Shown here one piece after another: positions 1 through 10,800 of a stretch of DNA of 64,000 nt. Within the stretch, counting starts at the first letter, position 1, and each line of letters opens with the position of its first letter. The stretch is from Antedon mediterranea (taxonomy: Eukaryota; Echinodermata; Crinoidea; Comatulida; Antedonidae), in assembly GCF_964355755.1 (NCBI RefSeq), contig NC_092677.1:11554601-11618600 (forward strand), in the 5' to 3' direction. The notes beneath the pieces are model-generated. The model ran no database searches and was not told the origin of the DNA. It worked only from the letters and a program-made list of their open reading frames with translations. Position numbers and translations under genes: made by a program.

Positions 1-204
1 GACTTTCCATGAATTTACCCTAAAATGTATATGAAATTTAATTTTTTTAATTTCTCGTTATTACTTCTTCATTCTGACATGTCTATATTGTTATAATATT
101 TTTTATTTAATAAATAAACGATATTTAAAAGCAATTTTAAACCCAGAATCCCCCTTTAAATCTGTTTGTGAAAAATGTATGCGAGAAAAGCATTCTCTAC
201 CGTG

Positions 205-545
205 GATATTGACCCCCTGAAAATAAATAATTGTTTTTGTTGAATATGCCATTTTAATGTCACATAATAGTAAATTCACTATGACTAAAAATGGGATAAA
301 AAAAAAGTTATTGACTTGCAAAAAACTGTAAAAACAATTTAAAGTGAAAAATTGATTTACTTAAAGGAAGTCAATGAGTTTTTGGTTGAATTGAACCGTT
401 TAATTTCTCCTTTTATTTAATATGTGAAAACATTATTTATTTTTTTTTTTTTCTATGAAAGTGATTAACTTAATTACAACTGTGAAATGGCCTATATTCT
501 TTTTTTTTAAATTAATAGATCTTCATTTTTCATATTTTTAAAGCT
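205..545. repeat. family B palindromic repeat, copy 1 (degraded)
   Basis: The block resembles those at 21819-22142 and 37191-37665. It shares a stretch ending GCCATTTTAATGTCACATAA and later words for AGTGATTAACTT and CTTCATTTTTCAT in the same order. The terminal inverted repeats are poorly preserved here, so the ends are approximate. Confidence 0.55.
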
Positions 546-900
546 GGACGGCTGGGGTTGGTGCTCTATGTTGAGTCAACTGAGTTTTACAACAGAATGA
601 TAACAGATGAAAGTTGACAATTATTTAGCTTTAGGTTTATTTTGGCCATATGGCTGTAGGTTAAGTTGGGTTAATTGTCAACCAAGCAAAGGCCTGGATA
701 TACTGTATGGAAGTATTTAATATTGAAATAATTTAAATGCATTGTTGCAATCACAATAAGCCAAGTTTTTATCTATTGACAACGTGAAATAACTGATTAA
801 CATTAATCAATCTAATTAGCTATTTTGGGCAACAGAAACTCAATTCAGGATATGTAAAATCTATATCAATGCTAAATACTGGCTAAGCAGTTTCAGCTGT

Positions 901-1036
901 AACAAAATGTGATGTGCCCAAATATGGACTACCATATTTGGGCACATCAGTACCTTGGCCACATCACTACCACATTTGGGCACATCACTTTTTTTTGTGT
1001 CAAACTAGTTTTAGTTTGATAGTGTACTGTAGACTA
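901..1036. mobile_element. family A MITE, copy 1 (5' end degraded)
   Basis: The copy contains the family words GATGTGCCCAAATATGG, CCATATTTGGGCACATCA and GTCAAACTAG...TTTGATAGTGTA. The left terminal repeat AAGCTCTGTCTACAC has been lost. Two CArG-type boxes, CCAAATATGG and CCATATTTGG, are intact. Confidence 0.75.
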
Positions 1037-1579
1037 TGACGCTAATTATAAATATTATGACATTGCTTGCGATCCTCCATAGATCTGAACATACCCTTAG
1101 TTTTGTTTAAAATATTTAAGAGAGTTTATATCATAATTAAATAAGCACAAACCCCCTTGACAGCTGTTTTGTTTTTGATAATTACTATTAGCATAACACT
1201 GCAGTAGAAATCAATAAAACTCTTCACATAATATGATAAAATGCGAGTAAATGTGAGCATAGTCCACATGTTGCAAGACAAATCTTTATAATTTGTAGTT
1301 TACTTTAACATTGGTTCATTAGGCCTACGACTGTCCATTGTGTGAGCTACTGTACTACAAAAAGCATGGATTGGATTAACCTTGCATCATTCACAATCAT
1401 GTGAAAATCAAAATGAAAACACCTGCTACGAGAAACAAGAATCTGATAATGTTGATATTTTTAAAGAAACAATAAGCCATTGATTTTGTTGTAGTATGCC
1501 TTTACCTCATTCAGCTATGGTGCGTATTTATTTAGATGACAAAACAAATTTAAGTGATTCTGTGTTGACTGCAGTACAA

Positions 1580-1601
1580 CCATGGAGGTATACCTCCATG
1601 G
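1580..1601. repeat. perfect 22-bp palindrome CCATGGAGGTATACCTCCATGG
   Basis: The word at these positions equals its own reverse complement. GTACAAC-type words on both sides extend the symmetry imperfectly. A related palindrome with the same ATGGAGGT/ACCTCCAT arms lies at 45874-45892, so this may be a small dispersed palindromic insertion rather than a lone binding site. Confidence 0.6.
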
Positions 1602-1711
1602 TACAACATATTAATAATAAATGAGACTGAAGAGGGAAGACTGAAGTTCTAAACTAATTCTATGATACCCATATTTTAAACATATTGCCCATACAGGCAC
1701 GAAGCGTTTAC

Positions 1712-2264
1712 TATAAGCCTATTTTCCTGTCGACGTTAAGTTGCGGTGAGTTTAAAATCGTTGAAAATAAAATAGCGATGACAATGATCGAGCCGGACCG
1801 CTAATATTTACACATTTTTAAGCGATCGTTCATAGTTTCTTGGTTTTCGGGTTTTGATGCCTTAACCTAGCCTAGGACATGCTTTCGTTGATATCTTAAT
1901 CTAGGCTTACACTAAAGACAAACATTAAACTTAATTGGTTTAATATTACAATTTAATTTGACTTACACTTGTTTTTTTATTAATCAGACCTTAAAAGTGT
2001 ACAAAAATGGTGAAAAACAAGTCGCGTTGTTAAAATTCAAGAACTGTCAGCGCGTACCTATTTTTTCACAAACTGCAATGACCTAATTTGTGGACCATTT
2101 GATTGGTCAGTTTTAACAATCGTAACGATCGTAATCGTTAAAGTTTAATTCCGTTCCTTTCAACTTTAACGATTTTAAACGTTAATTTTTACCCCCTTTT
2201 CCTGTCAAATCGTTGAATCTGTCAACTCAACGCAAATTAACGATTGACAGGAAAACAGGCTTTA
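1712..2264. mobile_element. family F inverted-repeat element (about 550 bp)
   Basis: The left end reads TATAAGCCTATTTTCCTGTC; the reverse complement of the right end reads TAAAGCCTGTTTTCCTGTCA. Matching continues inward through GTTAA, TTGCG and TGAGT words, so the terminal inverted repeats are about 45 bp and imperfect. No transposase ORF is present. The outermost bases resemble the ends of the elements at 4907-5219 and 42414-42622. This is a non-autonomous DNA transposon by structure. Confidence 0.7.
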
Positions 2265-2955
2265 GGATTGTCATGTTTACATCTGGGTATATGTATAGTA
2301 TGCATTTTGCGTTGTTAAAATACAAATTCCCTTCTAAATAAAATAATATATTTACTATAAAAAAGAAAAAGAACATTGCATAAAGTATAGTGGTATTTAA
2401 ACAGTCTTTAATTACCTTTGGAATTTTAAGTTAAAAATATAAAAAGTCACTATTTACAAAATAGTTTCTGCATTTTAATTGAGTTTATTTAGAGATCAGT
2501 CGACCATATCTGCAGAATAGCAAGATAGTTTCTTTGCTTGCCAATCGTTTGTTTTATTTTAGAGTTTGCATATATTTCATTTTTGTAAATGTCAATGCAC
2601 AATACATCATACCTTACAAATGATAAGACCTGATAGTTTGAAACAAACCGATTATATTTCAGAATATCACATAATAATAAACATTTAAATTACATACCCA
2701 TTGTATTTTAATCTTTCCTTATTCAGTCAAAAGATTTTATACAAAACTAGTATTATAGATTGTGAAACACTTATTATTAAAGTAACATGATAGTTTAGGT
2801 AGTGATTAAGTTTGAAAGTATTTATTTCGACAATCCAATCTGGAAATAACAATTATGCACTTTCTCTACATACAAAGAGACATACAAATTTAAATTAGTT
2901 CATCAATACAAACATTTAGTGAAAAAATATTTAAAACAACTAAAATGTAACTTAC

Positions 2956-3457
2956 AAAGAATCGCAGCAGCTAGGAGTTTGACAGCCGACTGTGGGGGTT
3001 CACATATTGGATAAAAAGCAGCAACACAGTATTGTGCAAATGCTATTGCTAAAACTGCCATTGTGCCCGTCTTGATAGCCAAAAGAGAAGTCCAAATTCG
3101 AAGAAATGCCACCAAAGGTCCGAATGCTTCTAAGATGTACACATAATCGCCTCCAGATTTTGGGAATGTGGTACCCAACTCAGCATAGCAGAGAGCTCCT
3201 AGGCTAGACATTATACCACAACCCAGCCATACCAGAAGAGATGCACCGACCGTCCCGGTGTTTTCTAGGATGCCCTTCGGCGAGATAAAGATACCGGAGC
3301 CTATGATCACTCCAACAACGATGGTAACACATTCAAGTAAACCGACTTGACGACGGAGAACCACCGCATCTGGGTTTGAACTTCTATCATCTTCATTTGC
3401 TACCCTTTCTTTCATTGGTATCACTTCTGCACCGTTAGATTCCTTCATATCGGCCAT
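2956..3457 (-). CDS. SLC7-family amino-acid transporter light chain, first coding exon (partial gene)
   Basis: The exon encodes 167 residues plus one base of the next codon. It starts at ATG (complement of 3455-3457, context GCAGCAATGGCC) and ends at a GTAAGT donor just below 2956. After a hydrophilic N-terminus of about 37 residues comes the SLC7 signature: VGVIIGSGIFISPKG in TM1 (the substrate-binding GSGIF turn), GALCYAELGTTFPKSGGDY in TM2-TM3, then LEAFGPLVAFLRIW. A Cys in the FYPICEPP segment (near residue 154) lies where LAT-type light chains form a disulfide with the SLC3A2 or SLC3A1 heavy chain. This fits a heteromeric exchanger at the plasma membrane. The remaining exons lie beyond the left edge, so the exact paralogue (LAT, y+LAT, xCT or b0,+AT type) cannot be fixed. 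Confidence 0.93.
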
Positions 3458-4906
3458 TGCTGCTCCCTTTCTCCTACCTTGAAATTTTGTTTGTCTCTCT
3501 CGCCTGCTGTCTCTCCGATATGTTTACAAATGATGTACCACGTGCCACGCTTGAAATATGTGTTGAAAATTTAAAAAGCACCACAATATTGAGGGCGCAT
3601 TATCAATTACGCGTGCCATGCCAGGCCACGCCTACCACCACTACCACACCCACTTTCCAGAAGAATTCGCATTTGAATTAATTATTCATAAATTAGGAAT
3701 TTAAATAAAAAAAATGTAAATTTTAGGTGATGATGACATCTAATTTTTAAAACAGGTTTATAAGCATTATATTGACGTCGATTATTTCACACCATACAAT
3801 TTCAGAGAAATTGGTCGAAGTTTGGAAAAACAATGCATAGGCTACAGTCAATAAAACACATTGCACTTATAGTATTCCTTCTTGAAAATAGTTTTAATTA
3901 AAAACAAACTTTAATATAAAGCTCACATTTTAGATATACAAAATGAGAGTAAACAATATTGAATCATAAATGCAGGTTTTAATCTTTTTAAATTATTGTG
4001 AGAAATGTAGCCTATTAGTTTTAAGTAATTATTACAAATACAGTAATTGTAGAGACCATTGTGTTATTAATTTGAAACTACATTAGTTAAATCTAGTACA
4101 TCATTGATGATTTTAGAGTAGGACCATACTGAAAAAAATATAAATTACAATAACAATAACTATAGTGTACTTGTATTGGTAAATTATTCAATATATTAAA
4201 TTTTGGGAACTATAATCTGTAACAGTAATATTCAGATTACTTTTAATTTAAAAATAATTTCAACATACTCAGATATTGTAGAATTATAAAATAGTTTCTA
4301 TTATATCTATATATTCCATCCAGAAAAGTAATTTTTATCCAACTTTTTTTATCCAACTTTTAGACAACCCTTTACTATTACATCAGTAAGAGACCATACC
4401 ACAGTCAATGGTATGGGAATTAAATAGGTATTCCTAATACAGTAGAACCAACACACATATTCAAGGACGCAAGCCTCAACGCAAATGACCGATCGCTTTT
4501 GATAGGTCAATTCGATTAGGTTGCGGCATACGTTCTTGTGTTGCATCAGTGGAACCAAGCTTTAATATGGGGTGTACTGTACTCAGAAATATAACTCACT
4601 ATGCAAACTGTAATTTTGACTATACTATAAAACAAAATGAATGAAATAAACATAATTTAAAAAAATGCTTTATCCTATTGAACATACACAATGCACATAC
4701 ATGTAGTACAGTGCACAAGACAACAGAATACATCCACAATAAATACCACATTCAAAGCAAATTCATTTCATACTGAATTTCAGCTGTAGAAAAATACATC
4801 TTTTTTTTTACTTTGAACATTGTCCAAATATACATAGTCCCAACTAAACTAAAAAACAAAATAAAATGATTAAATATGTTTAATAAAAAGATAGTCCAAC
4901 TACAGG

Positions 4907-5219
4907 TAAAGCCTGGTTTCCATAAAATCGCTACACCGTTTCCATTGAAATCGCTACACGCGCAAATGTCGCCGACGCGCATTGGGGAGGTCTCCCCGAT
5001 TCATCGTCCCCGATTCATCGCAGACAAATCGGCAAAGTTCAACCATGTTCAACTTTGCCGATTTTGTCGGCGATGAGTCGTATACGCGTGTACCAAAGAA
5101 TATTTAGCGCTCGCGTACTAGATCCCCGATAAATTCTAACGTTTCCATAGAATCGCTACGCTCTGTCGGCGACAGCAGTCGGCGACACGGTGTAGCGATT
5201 TTATGGAAACCAGGCTTTA
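4907..5219. mobile_element. family E MITE with perfect 32-bp terminal inverted repeats
   Basis: The first 32 bases (beginning TAAAGCCTGGTTTCCATAAA) are the exact reverse complement of the last 32. GTTTCCAT...AATCGCTAC words recur just inside both ends as degenerate subterminal repeats. The interior is unusually CG-containing for the region (CGCGCG, GCCGACGCG). Perfect ends suggest recent activity. There is no coding capacity. Confidence 0.9.
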
Positions 5220-6185
5220 ATCCTTGTTGAGAAAAAAAGTTAGCAAGTTCGGCCAACCTAGGGAGCCTTTTCAATCCTCCTTGAGATTGTAGCAACTAGG
5301 TCTACCTAGGATGCCAGTAAAACATTTCTTCAGCCCACAAGTCAGCAAATTTATATATGGTTTAGAGACAATCCAGCTGCTATATTCACCAAATCAAACA
5401 AAATATTGTTTAAGTATTTCACTTAAGTAAATAGATATTTAGGAATTTCTCTTTAAGTGATATCCACCTAAATGTTTCCTTTTTTAGGGCGTTTCCATTA
5501 GCTTAAGCGTGAATGGAGAATATAGAAACTATGGCCTCATAGTTAATTTTCCAAGTAGAAGATTGTGGATCCATTTAGCAATATTCACTAAATAGTCGAA
5601 TAACCATGATTAAAACATGACATGTATAACAATTAACATATATATAATTTGTGACTCATTTTGTTCCATAGCATTGGTGATAATGTCAACATTCTACTGG
5701 AATAACCCAATTTTAATTTTAAACAGCAATGGTTTTAGTTTAATGTATCATGTGTATGATTAGCCCAAACAAGCTTGCTAAATAATTGCATAAACAGGTT
5801 ACAAAATATAGTTACTGCAGTAACTGCAGTAAAATAATTTGGAGAAAAAAAGCTACATTACTTACATATATATGAGTTGAAAATAATACTGTAATAAAAA
5901 AATCATTAAAATTGACAAATAAAAAAAAAATCAAAAGTTAACATAAGCAAAATGCTATAAACTAAAAACCTGCACACTAAATCACCTTAGTTCCCAGTTC
6001 TAAAATTAAACTAAAATTATTTATTTTGCATCCAATTTAAAGCACAATATCCAAAACCAAACCACCATATATCCAGCAATTTAAAAACTAGAGTAAAATT
6101 AATTTGTACAAAACACAAGTTATGGTATTAAAATCCATGTGTATTATCATTTGATTTATGGTTCAACTTGACTTGACTAACTAAA

Positions 6186-6370
6186 TACAGTAGAAAATCT
6201 TGTTTGAGATACCTTTATTGAGGGACACCTATTAAGGGGACACCTTCATTACTAACAAAGCAGACTCCCTTTAATATGAATACCCTTATAGTGTTAAAAC
6301 ATATATCACCCCTTGTTTGTTTCAAGGGAAAGTGTCCCTGTGATTAGGGGTGTCCCAAAGCAGGGGGCTC
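6186..6370. repeat. family C repeat (GGGGACACC type), diverged copy
   Basis: It contains GAGGGACACCTATTAAGGGG, GGACACCTTCATT and a distal AAAGTGTCCCTGTGATTAGG reverse-oriented half. These are the same words as in the clearer copies at 25517-25809 and 28830-29162. Confidence 0.6.
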
Positions 6371-7729
6371 TGATACCTAAACTTAACACATTGATATTTG
6401 AAGCCATAGGCAGGGAAAATAACAGTACACATAATGGTGAACGCTTGCCAAAAATAGTATCTATTTCTACTAACATAATTATATTCTGTATGTATGAAAG
6501 ATGGACTGTATTTATTTTGCTCAAGCGAATACGGTACAATTTGCATTTCTGTGTAAACATACAATTATTCATACATAAATACCTATTTACAGAGTCCTGA
6601 TACAATCATTTAAATAAGCTTGTTTATTTGAGGTTTTTAAACTTTCAAAATGGGTTTATAATGCATGCTTGATTTCTCTACATTCATAAACATACTTAGG
6701 AATTTCATAACATACCCACTACAACATAAATCTTAATAAACCAGCCATGTGCAAATATACTTATTACAATTTCCATTCATCAGACAATCCTACATATCAG
6801 CTACAATTACAAAAAAGCTTATCTCTTCATCATAATCATCATTATATATAATTAATATTTTAAAAAACATTGGTTACATAGAGCAAAGTAGTAGAGTTTT
6901 ACATAATCTCTTCAGTGACGGTGCCCACAGCCTACAAACGAAGTTCTGAACTGAATCCGATCTTTTTGCCTTGCAGGTGGGTCTGCCTATGCTCCATTAA
7001 ATGCTTGACACTGTATATAACCAGATATTAATATGTCACGCTTGGCAAAATACTTTTAAAATACATTTAAAAAATATTTTGTACTTGATTTTTTATATTT
7101 GTTTAGTACTAGAGTAAAAAGGAAAAAAAAGGATCTGCAATTTAGCGCTTAAATTATGCGAAAAAATGTTGTTACTAAAAGTTACAATGCGTTTTTTACG
7201 TGATTAAGTGTATACTTAATCATACAGCAAATCCCTTATCTTATACTCCCATCATAATTTTTACAAAGTTTATAAAAATAAAACGATCATGAAGATTGCA
7301 GTTGGTACAAATTACATTAACTGATTAAACTATAGTATTACACTCAAATCTCCCAATACCGAAAATGTCCCAAAAACTAGACTCTATGGAAGTCCAAAAG
7401 GTCGTATAATTTTTTTACCACTAAAAACACAATCAAAGTACCAACATTTCTGAAAAAAAAAATATATTAAGCAAGCCCAGTGGTATCCCATATTGGGAGG
7501 GTGTTCCGTATTGGGAGGGTTTCCCATATTGGAAGGGTGTCTTGTATATTTATATACGAACTAAAACTTTTGGTAAAGATTTACATTCTCCTTACTGTGT
7601 AAATATGTCCACCATTTTGAGAAAATAGGAAGCAGATTATTTTTGGTTGGAATTTTAAAATTCTAATAAAAATGTAAATTCTAATTCCTAAAAGTTACAT
7701 ACACAGTAAACTATTATTAATAAAATTTA

Positions 7730-7897
7730 TCACTTGTTTTTAACTTCTGCTCTTACATGTTTCGTCACTCGGCCGCAAAACATGCCAAACATAAAAAGGC
7801 AACCGAAAAATATTATAAATACAGAGAAAAAATAATTTCTTGATGGAGATGAATGTATAGACATCATAAGCTCTTGCACTGTTTCAGGCGGAGCATT
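7730..7897 (-). CDS. GLG1: GLG1 exon 22 (transmembrane helix, cytosolic tail, stop)
   Basis: Residues 1155-1209 and a TGA stop (complement of 7730-7732). A short lumenal linker NAPPETVQELMMSIHSSPSR precedes a 21-residue hydrophobic helix (YFFSVFIIFFGCLFMFGMFC) and a basic tail GRVTKHVRAEVKNK. The vertebrate tail has the same GR-TK-V--E-K pattern, which fits Golgi retention. Confidence 0.96.
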   Translation of the reverse strand, partial: NAPPETVQELMMSIHSSPSRNYFFSVFIIFFGCLFMFGMFCGRVTKHVRAEVKNK

Positions 7898-10800
7898 CTG
7901 AAAACAAATAAATATGGTATAATTAATGGGATTCAGCAATATATCACTCCTCTAAACATAGAACACTTTTTAATCCCCCAGATGAACTTAAAATATTAAA
8001 GGCTGTATTCAGTCAGAGGAAAAATGGCCAAAAAAAAAGAGTTTTATCAGATAATCTATATTGTTTTGACAACTCTTGTAACATGACCACAGTGCTGATT
8101 TTGCCATTTTTCTCCTAACTGTATTCAAACCACCGTAGATTTGACGACCTAAGACTTATGACTTTTTGCTAATTTATTGTGCGCGCGTGTGAGGCCGAGC
8201 GGTTAAGACAGTGGAACTGTAATTACGTAGCCATAACATCGGCAAGGGTTCGAGGCTCACTCGCTCCATAATTCTGGTGGTAGAAGGAGTCTTCTCGGAT
8301 AAGGACTATAAACCGTAGGTCCAGTGTACACGTCTAGCTTGTGTGCACTTTAAAGAACCTAGTACATCTTTCGAGACGAGTAGGAGGTTACCCCGGTGTA
8401 TTAGTACATCACAGCCACTGATCACCAACTGGGCCCTCTGGGTCACCGAGTATAAAAATAAACTAACTTGATTTCAGTTTTGCAATTTTCGTCAATTCAT
8501 TTGTACCTTGCAATACAAAATTTGAAATCCCCAGAAATTAAATTTTTCTCTTAAACTAAATATAATTTCTGCAGAGGATTTCAAATCTGGCACTGTATTA
8601 TCTGCGAGAATATTGGCAGTCAGGATTTGAATTTAGTGTACCTGCTACAACAAATAACATCACATCTCATTGTTTCATTGTCACTACGCGCCACATGCTT
8701 CCAAATGCATATATGAGTGGAGTGTGAAACGTGAAAATGGAAAGCCGCTGTACACACAATGTGACGTGAACTGGACCGGAGCAGGTGCGACAACACTAAT
8801 CTATAGAACCACTAAAACGCTAATTTTTTAAAGATTAAAAACAAACGTACTTCAGCTGCATATTCCCACATCTCTTTTCTCTCTAACAGCATTCTCCTGC
8901 ATTCTTGCCGTAACCGCACCGTATTGTCTTCTAAAGCTTCTAACAAACATGACATATCTAATGAAAAAAAAATTAAAAACAGGTATATTACCTTCAAAAT
9001 TACATTTTCTGTTTTAAAGCTCCGTCTGCACTATCAAATTTTATGTGACAAAAAAATGTGATGTGCCCATATATGGACATGATGATATCACTACCATATT
9101 TGGGAATATCACTACCATATTTGGACATCACACTTTTATTGTCAAACTAGTTTGATAGTGCAGACAGAGTTTAATCTGATATAAAAATGTTATGTGAAAA
9201 AGACAATTTGTCAGTTAATTTATTCAAGAAGGTATAGGGCATATCCAGGAACTAATATACAAAGGAGTTCTTAATTTCATTTTAGCTGTAATAGTAGAGC
9301 AGTTAATGACATGAGCTGTGCATTTTATTACCAAAGCATGAAACTTGGCACAAAGTTTCTATAATGTATATAGATTCAAAATATCGGGGGGTGCCAAGTG
9401 TCCAACGTCCGGTATGGCGGCCATCTTGATTTCAAAATGGCCACCATAAAAACAAAAAATGTTCATATCTTGGCAACTATACACATTAGAGACTTAATTC
9501 TGGTCTCAAATTGTTCACAAACTATATATTTCTATTTGCTCTAATGAAAATTTTCGTCAAAAAATGACCGGAAATGACGTTTCTTTCAGTTTGATCTTTG
9601 ACCTCGTATTTGTATATCTCTGTAACTACTGGTCATTTTCAATCGATTTTGGTGTCATTTTGTTCAGAATAAATACATTTATATTTGTAGTAATGAAACA
9701 TTTTCACATAAAATGACCGGAAATACAATTTATGACCTTTGACATTTAATTATTGATTTTTAATTATGTGAATATACTGTATGTGGTTTTTGGTGGTCTT
9801 AAATGCACCTAATTTTGAACTAAACTTTGACCTGATAGGCGTAATTATATTAAATGATTAATGGACTTAAATTGTATATAGTACATAAAATTGGTAAACA
9901 TTGTGCTTTTGGTGGTACCATTAGTTCAATGATGTTGGCACCTTCTGATTCGCTAAAAGTTTTAATAGTTTGACAGAGGAAATAACATACATGTTATGGA
10001 ATACCGTAAAACCTCGAAAAGGTGATAGTATGAGCTTCTTTTCGAGATAGACTGTATTTGAATGTCAAATGAATAGTATGATGATCGTGTTTATATCAAT
10101 ATATTATTAATGACCTTACAAAGAACCCTTTATATTTCAACAATCAAGCCTCAGTTATTCTACAATTTATTGTTTTCAAAGTGGCCGGTGGGCCTATTTT
10201 GATTGCATCTTCTTTTTGTAGGCCTATGCTTCCTCGGTAATATGGTCCTACCCCTCCTTCTTTGTCTGTAGATGGTCTTATACCCCATTCTTTGTCTGTG
10301 GATGGTCTTATACCCCCTTCCTTGTCTGTGGATAGTCTTATACCCGCTTCTTTGTCTGTGGATGGTCTTATACCCGCTTCTTTGTCTGTGGATGGTCTTA
10401 TACCCCCTTCTTTGTCTGTGGATGGTCTTATACCCGCTTCTTTGTCTGTGGATGGTCTTACACCCCTTTCTTTGTATGTAGATGGTCTTACACCCCTTCT
10501 TTGTCTGTGGATGGTCCTACACTCCCTTCTTTGTATGTGGATAGTCCTACACCCCCTTCTTTGTCTGTGGATAGTCCTACACCCCCTTCTTTGTCTGTGG
10601 ATGGTCTTATACCCCCTTCTTTGTCTGTGGATGGTCTTGAACCCCTTTCTTTGTCTGTGGACGGTCTTATACCCCCTTTTTTGTCTGTTGATGGTATTAA
10701 ACCCCTTTCTTTGTCTGTTGATAGTATTACACCCCTTTCTATGTGTGTGGATGGTTTTACACCCCTTCTTTGTCTGTGGATGGTCTTACACCTCCTTCTT

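Larger units (their letters stand above)
1..2955. other. intron 1 (partial) of the SLC7 gene, repeat-rich
   Basis: The stretch lies downstream (on the minus strand) of the donor that closes the SLC7 exon, so it is read as intron 1, continuing off the left edge. No further SLC7 exon was recognised. It holds a family B palindromic repeat, a degraded family A MITE, a 22-bp palindrome and a family F inverted-repeat element, listed separately. The remainder is AT-rich with poly-T runs. Confidence 0.6.
3458..7729. other. intergenic region between the SLC7 promoter and the GLG1 3' end
   Basis: No convincing coding exon was found. The first few hundred bases upstream of the SLC7 ATG probably hold its promoter and 5' UTR. 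The part next to 7729 should contain the GLG1 3' UTR, but no polyadenylation signal could be assigned with confidence. Repeats seen: a fragment around 4455-4562 ending GTGGAACCAAGCTTTAA (related to family D), a complete family E element at 4907-5219, a family C element at 6186-6370, and three tandem copies of a CCCATATTGGGAGGGTG-like word at 7480-7545. Confidence 0.55.

Noticed and set aside
6306-6605. Overlapping ORFs of 80-99 codons on both strands in the intergenic region.
   Set aside because: They coincide with a family C repeat and AT-rich sequence, with no coding features on either strand.
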